Origin: Candidatus Aminicenantota bacterium
Lineage (GTDB): Bacteria > Acidobacteriota > Aminicenantia > Aminicenantales > UBA8522
Assembly: GCA_003524335.1 (NCBI GenBank)
Contig: DQHV01000119.1
Location: forward strand, 7,672-15,185
Direction: 5' to 3'
Length of the DNA stretch: 7,514 bases
Shown here piece by piece: positions 1-5,166 of this stretch; within the stretch, counting starts at the first letter, position 1; each line of letters opens with the position of its first letter. Under the pieces are notes generated by a model, which ran no database searches, was not told the DNA's origin, and saw nothing but the letters and a program-made list of their open reading frames with translations. The position numbers and the translations under genes were made by a program.

Positions 1-396
1 ACCCACCAGGTCCTCGTCCGGGTGCGCAGCTATGGCCCGGCCCAGGAGATCGCCCGGCGCCTTGAGAGGAACAACATCGTCACCAACTATCAGGCGCTGC
101 CGGACGACGAGACATTCCTCGACTCGAGCGGCATCCGGCTGGGAGTCCAGGAGATGACCCGGTTCGGGATGGCGGAGAAGGATTTCGATGCTCTGGCCGG
201 ATACATGGCCGAGGTGGTCATCCGCGATAAGACGGTCCGAGACGAAGTCCGGAAGCTGCGTCAGCGCTATCTCGAGATGAAGTTCTGCCTCCCGGTCAAA
301 GAGGCGGTGCCGCTGGCCGCCCGGATCCTGAGGAGCATTTTTCCGCGGCCGGGGCTCATCGAGAGCCTGGCCGGGGAACTGACGAAAGGAACCTGA
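1..396 (+). CDS. glyA: Serine/glycine hydroxymethyltransferase, C-terminal fragment (5' end outside window)
   Basis: The reading frame is open from base 1, so the gene starts upstream; 131 C-terminal residues are visible. The family is cytosolic and PLP-dependent. It interconverts serine and glycine while charging tetrahydrofolate with a one-carbon unit. The fragment shows the C-terminal small domain: an 'NNIVTNYQALPDDE' segment where typical GlyA has 'IxVNKNxxPxD', then 'SSGIRLGVQEMTRFGM' where E. coli GlyA has 'SGIRVGTPAITRRGF'. The Arg at codon 136-138 aligns with the arginine that binds the substrate carboxylate. The GTPA stretch reads GVQE, so this is a divergent subtype or a related PLP enzyme. 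The catalytic lysine is not in the window. The stop lies 2 nt before purD, which fits a shared transcript: its product glycine is PurD's substrate. Family call fairly sure; exact substrate less so. Confidence 0.8.
   Translation, partial: THQVLVRVRSYGPAQEIARRLERNNIVTNYQALPDDETFLDSSGIRLGVQEMTRFGMAEKDFDALAGYMAEVVIRDKTVRDEVRKLRQRYLEMKFCLPVKEAVPLAARILRSIFPRPGLIESLAGELTKGT
385..390 (+). promoter_or_regulatory. Ribosome binding site of purD
   Basis: AAAGGA lies inside the last codons of the upstream glyA-type gene, 8 nt before the purD ATG. The same AAAGGAAC string at the same spacing precedes mutL. It supports the ATG at 399 as the start and tight coupling of the two genes. Confidence 0.6.
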
Positions 397-398
397 GC

Positions 399-1667
399 AT
401 GAAGATCCTGGTTGTCGGATCGGGCGGAAGAGAGCATGCTCTGGCCTGGAAGCTCTCCCAGAGTCCGCTGCTGGAAAAGCTCTACTGTGCCCCCGGAAAC
501 CCGGGGACGATGAGCGTCGCCGAGAACGTCCCCATACCGGACACGGACATCCAGAGGCTGGCGGACTTCGCAGTCGAGAAACGGATTGACCTCTCCTTGG
601 TCGGGCCGGAAGTCCCGCTCACCCTGGGCATCGTCGACGAATTCGAGCTGCGGGGGCTGCGCATCTTCGGACCCAGCCGAAAGGCCGCCGAGCTCGAGGG
701 CAGCAAGGTCTTCGCCAAACAATTCATGGCCAGACACCGGATCCCCACAGCCCGCTTCAAAGTGGCCGAGACGCCGACCCAAGCCCTGCGCATCCTGAAG
801 TCCGGAGAGTTCTACTTCCCCCTTGTGGTCAAGGCTGATGGACTGGCGGCCGGCAAGGGCGCCATCGTCTGTCCCAGCCTGCGCAAGGCCGAGGACGCGA
901 TCGAGATGATCATGGTCGAGCGGCAGTTCGGAGAGGCCGGAAAAAGGGTCCTGATCGAGGAATTTCTCAAAGGCAAGGAGGTCTCGTTCATCGTCATCTC
1001 GGACGGCGCCAAGGTGCAGCCGCTGGTGACGACGATGGATCACAAGGCCGCCTACGACGGGGACCGCGGGCCGAACACGGGAGGCATGGGCGCCATCTCA
1101 CCGTCGCCGTTCATCACCCCCGAGCTCTTCTCCGGGGTTATCAATACCATCGTTTTCCCGACCATCAACCGGCTGCACGAGGAAGGCCGGAAGTTCAAGG
1201 GCGTTCTTTACGTCGGACTGATGCTCACCGAAGAAGGACCCAGAGTGCTGGAGTACAACTGCCGGTTCGGCGACCCGGAGACCCAGGTCCAGATGGTCCG
1301 GATGGAGTCCGACCTGGCCGAGGTGTTGCTCAACGCCATCTCCGAAAACGTCCTGAAGTCGGAAATCCGATGGAACGCCAAGGCCTCGGGCTGTGTCGTC
1401 CTGGCCTCGGGCGGGTACCCCGTCTCCTATGAAAAGGGAAAACCGATCAGCGGGCTCAAGGAGGTGTCGGCCATTCCCGGGATCCATATCTTTCATGCCG
1501 GGACGAAATACGAAGGGGGCGAATATCTCAGCAGCGGCGGACGCGTCCTCAATGTCTGCGCTTCTGAGAAGACCCTGGCCGAAACCATGGAGAACATCTA
1601 CAGCGCCGTCTCCGCCGTCTCATTCGAGGGCATGCATTACCGGCGGGATATCGGGGCTTTGCGCTAG
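399..1667 (+). CDS. purD: Phosphoribosylamine--glycine ligase (GAR synthetase)
   Basis: Cytosolic ATP-grasp enzyme for step two of de novo purine synthesis: phosphoribosylamine + glycine + ATP gives glycinamide ribonucleotide, ADP and phosphate. The 422 residues match the usual length. The N-terminal domain opens with 'MKILVVGSGGREHALAWKL' (about 1-101). The ATP-grasp part (about 102-295) holds 'KADGLAAGKG' at 145-154, 'GPNTGGMGA' from 224 and the metal/ATP-binding 'EYNCRFGDPETQ' at 285-296, with E285 and N287. The C-terminal GARS domain has 'ASGGYPVSYEKGKP', 'FHAGT', 'GGRVLNV' and ends in 'YRRDIGALR'. The ATG follows the upstream stop by 2 nt with a good RBS. It sits between a glycine-producing gene and purE, so the operon pairs substrate supply with use. 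No truncation or missing key residue is seen. Confidence 0.97.
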   Translation: MKILVVGSGGREHALAWKLSQSPLLEKLYCAPGNPGTMSVAENVPIPDTDIQRLADFAVEKRIDLSLVGPEVPLTLGIVDEFELRGLRIFGPSRKAAELEGSKVFAKQFMARHRIPTARFKVAETPTQALRILKSGEFYFPLVVKADGLAAGKGAIVCPSLRKAEDAIEMIMVERQFGEAGKRVLIEEFLKGKEVSFIVISDGAKVQPLVTTMDHKAAYDGDRGPNTGGMGAISPSPFITPELFSGVINTIVFPTINRLHEEGRKFKGVLYVGLMLTEEGPRVLEYNCRFGDPETQVQMVRMESDLAEVLLNAISENVLKSEIRWNAKASGCVVLASGGYPVSYEKGKPISGLKEVSAIPGIHIFHAGTKYEGGEYLSSGGRVLNVCASEKTLAETMENIYSAVSAVSFEGMHYRRDIGALR

Positions 1668-1674
1668 GAGGAGG
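1666..1674 (+). promoter_or_regulatory. Ribosome binding site of purE, built partly from the purD stop codon
   Basis: The bases TAGGAGGAGGAC link the purD stop (TAG, 1665-1667) to the purE ATG at 1677. The AGGAGG register at 1666-1671 has a 5-nt spacer and uses the last two bases of the purD stop. A second register at 1669-1674 is probably too close to the ATG. Ribosomes terminating on purD would cover this site, so translational coupling is likely. Confidence 0.75.
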
Positions 1675-1676
1675 AC

Positions 1677-2165
1677 ATGGACGTTGTCATTTTCATCGGC
1701 AGTGAATCGGACCATGAGGTGGTCAAAGATGCCCTCCATATCCTCGAGGGCTTCGGGGTCTCCCACCGTCTCGAGGTGACTTCGGCCCACCGTTCGCCCG
1801 AGCGGACAAGGGCGCTCATCGCCGAGAGCGAGAAGAGAGGAGCGAAGGTCTTCATCGCCGTCGCCGGCAAGGCCGCCCATCTGGCCGGGTTCGTAGCCGG
1901 GAAGACATCGGCGCCGGTCATCGGCGTCCCCGTCGAGAGCGCCGGCCTGGGCGGGCTGGACGCGTTGCTTTCGACCGTCCAGATGCCCAAGGGGGTGCCC
2001 GTTGCGACCATGGGGTTGGGCAAGACCGGGGCGTCCAACGCGGCTATCCTCGCCGTCCAGATCCTCAGCCTGAAAAATCCGCGCTTGAAAAAGAAACTTG
2101 AGGAACACAAGAAGGCGATGGCCGCCCAAGTGGAGAGCGCTTCGAAGAAGATCCAGAAACCCTGA
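1677..2165 (+). CDS. purE: N5-carboxyaminoimidazole ribonucleotide mutase (class I-like PurE)
   Basis: PurE converts N5-CAIR, made by PurK, to CAIR in purine synthesis; class II members instead carboxylate AIR directly. The 162-residue protein is the normal size for a stand-alone PurE. 'GSESD' at 8-12 is the phosphate/nucleotide loop. 'SAHRSPE' at 36-42 carries the catalytic His38 (E. coli His45 equivalent) and the Arg typical of class I. 'PVIGVPVESAGLGGLDALLSTVQMPKGVPVATM' is cited here only by its key parts: PVIGVP, GLDALLS and QMPKGVPVATM, all class I signatures. Residues 63-71 read AGKAAHLAG where most class I enzymes have GGAAHLPG. A Lys-rich helical tail (about 140-162) follows. No purK is in the window, so the class assignment cannot be confirmed by context. 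Confidence 0.95.
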   Translation: MDVVIFIGSESDHEVVKDALHILEGFGVSHRLEVTSAHRSPERTRALIAESEKRGAKVFIAVAGKAAHLAGFVAGKTSAPVIGVPVESAGLGGLDALLSTVQMPKGVPVATMGLGKTGASNAAILAVQILSLKNPRLKKKLEEHKKAMAAQVESASKKIQKP

Positions 2166-3409
2166 TGCCGTCCTTCTCCATCCAGAACTTCGGCTGCCGG
2201 GTGAACCAGGCTGAAGCTTTTTCCTGGGCCGAGGAGTTCGAACTCGGCGGGTTGCGCTTGGAAGAGGACCCAGCCCGGGCTGACTTGGTGGTCGTCAACA
2301 CGTGCACTCTAACGGCCGGGGCGGACCGGGACGTTCGCAAGTTCATCCGCAGGATCTCCCGGCTCAACCCGGGCGCGAGGTTGATCATCGCCGGCTGCTC
2401 GGTCGACGGCGGCACTCTCCGGACAGAAAACCTGGCCCTGGATACGCTCCTGCTGCCGAATGCCGCCAAAGCGCAGCTTCCGTCCCGGGTCCTCACCCGG
2501 CTGAAAACACGGGAAGTCGCGGCGGCTAAGCCCCTGCGCTCCCGCGCCCTGCTCAAGGCCCAGGACGGCTGTGACCTGCGCTGCACCTTCTGCATCATCC
2601 CCTCGGTGCGGGGGCCGAGCCGGAGCTTTGGTCGAAAAGAACTCCTGGCTCGGGCGCGCCGGCTCATCGCCCGGGGCTTCCGGGAGATCGTTCTCTGCGG
2701 CATCCATCTCTCCTCCTATGGCCTCGACCTGGACCCCAAGGACACATTGGCCGGGCTTCTCGGGGATCTGGTGGAGGTTGAGGGATTGGGAAGTCTTAGG
2801 CTGAGTTCGCTCGACCCGCGGTACCTGGATGATAGACTAAGCGACCTGATCACGGGAAGCCCCAGCATCTGTCCCCATTTTCATCTCTCACTCCAGCACG
2901 CCTCTGACCGCGTCCTTAAGCTCATGGGCAGGGGATCGAATGTCGCCGGCTATGAGCGGATCTTGGGGCGGCTGCGGGACAGATCGCCGGAGGCGGGGCT
3001 GGGCGCAGACATCATCGTCGGGTTTCCCGGGGAGGAAGAGGAAGATTTCGAGAGCCTGCGCGATTTTGTGACCCAATCGCCCCTCGACTATCTGCATGTC
3101 TTTGCCTATTCTCCGCGGCCGGGGACGCCGGCGGCGGCCTGGCCGCAGGTAGGGGACGGGGAGAAGCGCCGGCGGTCGGCCCTGCTGAGGACAATCGCTG
3201 AAGACAAGCGCCGCGCCTTCCGGGAGCGGTTTATGGGGAGGGAGCTAAAAGGAATCGTCGTCAGGAGGGACGCTCTGGGCTCGGAGGTCCTGACTTCCAA
3301 CTATATCGATGTCCGCGTTCCGTCGTGTTCCGGAGGGCCCGGCGGCGAAGTCAAAGTGAGGATCACACGAGTGGAGTCGGAATTGACGGGCGGAGAAGAG
3401 GCCGTCTGA
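2165..3409 (+). CDS. mtaB: Radical SAM tRNA methylthiotransferase, MtaB type (t6A37 to ms2t6A37)
   Basis: MiaB/RimO-family enzyme with two Fe-S clusters. MtaB adds a methylthio group to C2 of t6A37 in certain tRNAs reading ANN codons. The 414 residues are slightly short for the family. The N-terminal UPF0004 domain has its three cluster cysteines at C11 ('FGCRVNQAE'), C47 ('VNTCT') and C78 ('IAGCS'). The radical SAM core carries 'DGCDLRCTFC' with C136, C140 and C143. Later come 'GADIIVGFPGEEEEDF' and 'LHVFAYSPRPGTPAA', and a short TRAM-like C-terminus. 'GCRVNQAE' fits MtaB (GCKVNQYE) better than MiaB (GCQMN) or RimO (GCxKNxVD). The ATG overlaps the purE stop by one base (TGATG), which implies reinitiation; only a weak purine-rich GAAGAAG lies upstream within purE. 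Subfamily rests on motifs by eye. Confidence 0.88.
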   Translation: MPSFSIQNFGCRVNQAEAFSWAEEFELGGLRLEEDPARADLVVVNTCTLTAGADRDVRKFIRRISRLNPGARLIIAGCSVDGGTLRTENLALDTLLLPNAAKAQLPSRVLTRLKTREVAAAKPLRSRALLKAQDGCDLRCTFCIIPSVRGPSRSFGRKELLARARRLIARGFREIVLCGIHLSSYGLDLDPKDTLAGLLGDLVEVEGLGSLRLSSLDPRYLDDRLSDLITGSPSICPHFHLSLQHASDRVLKLMGRGSNVAGYERILGRLRDRSPEAGLGADIIVGFPGEEEEDFESLRDFVTQSPLDYLHVFAYSPRPGTPAAAWPQVGDGEKRRRSALLRTIAEDKRRAFRERFMGRELKGIVVRRDALGSEVLTSNYIDVRVPSCSGGPGGEVKVRITRVESELTGGEEAV

Positions 3410-3411
3410 AG

Positions 3412-3417
3412 AAAGGA
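3412..3417 (+). promoter_or_regulatory. Ribosome binding site of mutL
   Basis: AAAGGA sits 8 nt before the mutL ATG, in the 16-nt gap after the mtaB stop. It fixes the start at 3426 and matches the purD site in sequence and spacing. Confidence 0.65.
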
Positions 3418-3425
3418 ACAAACCG

Positions 3426-5132
3426 ATGGCCAGAATAAAACAGCTGCCCTTCGAAGTCTCCCAGAAGATTGCCGCGGGCGAGGTCATCGAGAGGCCTTTT
3501 TCCGTGGTCAAGGAGCTGGTGGAGAACTCGCTTGATGCCGGCGCTTCGGAGATCCGGGTGGAGCTTCTGGCCGGCGGCAAGAGGCTCATCCGGGTCCAGG
3601 ACGACGGCCTCGGCATGAGCCGCGAGGATGCGGAGCTGTGTTTCGAACGGCACGCCACGAGCAAGCTCAGGAGCGAGAAAGACCTCGAGAAGATCTCGAC
3701 GCTGGGCTTCCGCGGCGAGGCCCTGGCCTCCATCTCCGCAGTCTCGGAGATGGTCCTCAAGACATCGGACGGCCAGGAAGACCAGGGGACCGGGGTCGAG
3801 AGGAAGGCCGGCCAAGTTGTTGCCGTGAAGGACATCGCCTTCCCTCGCGGGACAAGCATCGAGGTCAAGGACATCTTCTATAACCTGCCGGCCCGTCGCA
3901 AGTTCCTCCGCTCCGAGCAATCGGAGCTGGGCTATATCGTCCGCTACCTGAGCGGGGTGGCCCTTGCATATCCAGAGGTCCGCTTCTCTCTCCTCCAGGC
4001 CCGGCGGGAGATCATGGACTGCCCGCGGGTGGGGAGCCACAGGGAGCGGCTCTTCCAGCTGTATGGAAAAGACGTCCTGAACCGTCTCCTCGAGGTCGAT
4101 TTCCGGGAGGGCAGGGGGTGGGTTTTCGGCTATTCCTCTCGACCGCCCCTCGGCCGCTCGGGCCGGGCCCATCAGTTGTTTTTTGTCAACAAGCGTCTGG
4201 TTAAAGACCGTGTCCTTCAGGCCGCCTTGAACCAGGCCTACCGGGGCTTTCTAGAAAAAGACCGGTTCCCGGAGGCCTTCCTTTTCCTGACCCTGCCCTA
4301 CGATGAAGTGGACGTCAACGTCCACCCGACCAAGGCCGAGGTCCGGTTCCGCGAGTCGCAGCTCGTTTTCTACCTTCTCCTCAGAAGCATCGAGACGGCC
4401 CTGCTCAAAGAGCGAGGCCTCAAAGAGATCTATCCGAGAGCGGGAGAAGCCGGTTCGACGATCGGAGTGGGGGAGAGGACGGCGAGTCTCCCGACCCGCG
4501 CCGCCCGGCTGGAGGGGCCGGAACAGATGGCTCTCTGCGAGTCCGCCCGGGCCCAGGAAGAAAAGGGCCGGCCCCGAGTGTTGGGGCAGTATCTCGACAT
4601 GTATATCGTGGCCGCGGGCGAGGAGGGTCTGCTGGTCATCGACCAGCACAACGCCCATGAACGGGTCCTGTTTGAGAAATACAGGGAGATCGATGTCCAG
4701 AAGAAATGGCCCCGGAAGACGCCGCTCGTTCCGGTCCTCTTTGACCTCTCGCCCGCCCAGATCGTGAGCCTTGAAAAAAACCAGCCGCTCCTGGAGGAGG
4801 CCGGTTTCCGGGCCGAGGCCATGGGCGGGAGGACCTTTGCACTGAACAGCTTTCCCGATATCTTCGAGGCCGAGGAAGCCAGGGACGTCCTCCTCCAGCT
4901 TCTTGATGAGATCGGGGAAGAGGAGTCGGGCCGGAGGCGGGAGAAGATGCTCGCCGCCATGGCCTGCAAAACCGCGGTTAAAGCCCATGAGCCGCTGGCG
5001 CCGGACAAGATGGACTACCTCGTTGAGGAGCTCTTCCGCACGTCGAACCCGGCGCTGTGTCCCCACGGCCGGCCGATCATCGTCAAAATCGAGAAGGCCG
5101 AGATCGAAAGAGGGTTGAAGCGCAACCCCTGA
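3426..5132 (+). CDS. mutL: DNA mismatch repair protein MutL with C-terminal endonuclease motifs
   Basis: MutL links MutS mismatch recognition to strand removal; endonuclease-type MutLs nick the strand themselves. The 568 residues suit a compact bacterial MutL. The GHKL ATPase half (about 1-330) shows 'ELVENSLDAG' with catalytic E33 and N34, 'DDGLGM' at 59-64, 'RHATSK' at 75-80, 'TLGFRGEAL' at 92-100 and 'NVHPTKAEVRF' at 298-308 with K303. After a short linker (about 335-380) the dimerisation/nuclease half has 'DQHNAHERVLFE' at 406-417, 'ACK' at 513-515, 'CPHGRP' at 545-550 and a terminal 'LKR'. Metal ligands known from B. subtilis MutL (D, E, C, C, H) match D406, E412, C514, C545 and H547. 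Methyl-directed MutH systems usually lack these, so strand discrimination is probably MutH-independent. Two motif deviations are listed as findings. It is the last gene of the plus-strand operon. Confidence 0.97.
   Translation: MARIKQLPFEVSQKIAAGEVIERPFSVVKELVENSLDAGASEIRVELLAGGKRLIRVQDDGLGMSREDAELCFERHATSKLRSEKDLEKISTLGFRGEALASISAVSEMVLKTSDGQEDQGTGVERKAGQVVAVKDIAFPRGTSIEVKDIFYNLPARRKFLRSEQSELGYIVRYLSGVALAYPEVRFSLLQARREIMDCPRVGSHRERLFQLYGKDVLNRLLEVDFREGRGWVFGYSSRPPLGRSGRAHQLFFVNKRLVKDRVLQAALNQAYRGFLEKDRFPEAFLFLTLPYDEVDVNVHPTKAEVRFRESQLVFYLLLRSIETALLKERGLKEIYPRAGEAGSTIGVGERTASLPTRAARLEGPEQMALCESARAQEEKGRPRVLGQYLDMYIVAAGEEGLLVIDQHNAHERVLFEKYREIDVQKKWPRKTPLVPVLFDLSPAQIVSLEKNQPLLEEAGFRAEAMGGRTFALNSFPDIFEAEEARDVLLQLLDEIGEEESGRRREKMLAAMACKTAVKAHEPLAPDKMDYLVEELFRTSNPALCPHGRPIIVKIEKAEIERGLKRNP
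5112..5128. terminator. Possible weak terminator hairpin at the mutL 3' end
   Basis: GGGTTG (5112-5117) and CAACCC (5123-5128) form a perfect 6-bp stem with a 5-nt loop. On the plus strand it lies inside the last mutL codons and no T-tract follows, so it is not a good mutL terminator. Read on the minus strand it begins 39 nt past the membrane-protein stop codon and is followed by TCTTTC, a weak T-rich run. It could end that transcript, or simply be chance in a high-GC coding region. Confidence 0.3.
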
Positions 5133-5166
5133 GCGGGAGCAAGACTACCATCCTCCTTGAAGGCGC
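5133..5166. other. Convergent intergenic gap between mutL and the GT39-like gene
   Basis: Only 34 bp separate the two converging stop codons. I see no T-rich tail, no strong hairpin and no small ORF here. Transcripts from the two sides probably overlap at their 3' ends. Confidence 0.6.

Noticed and set aside
267..1043. Minus-strand ORF (258 codons) across the end of glyA and purD
   Set aside because: It overlaps two strongly supported genes. The translation is rich in Leu-Gly-Asp-Gln without family motifs, which is a codon-bias shadow.
4251..5066. Minus-strand ORF (271 codons) within mutL
   Set aside because: It is antisense to conserved MutL motifs, with no RBS and no recognisable domain.
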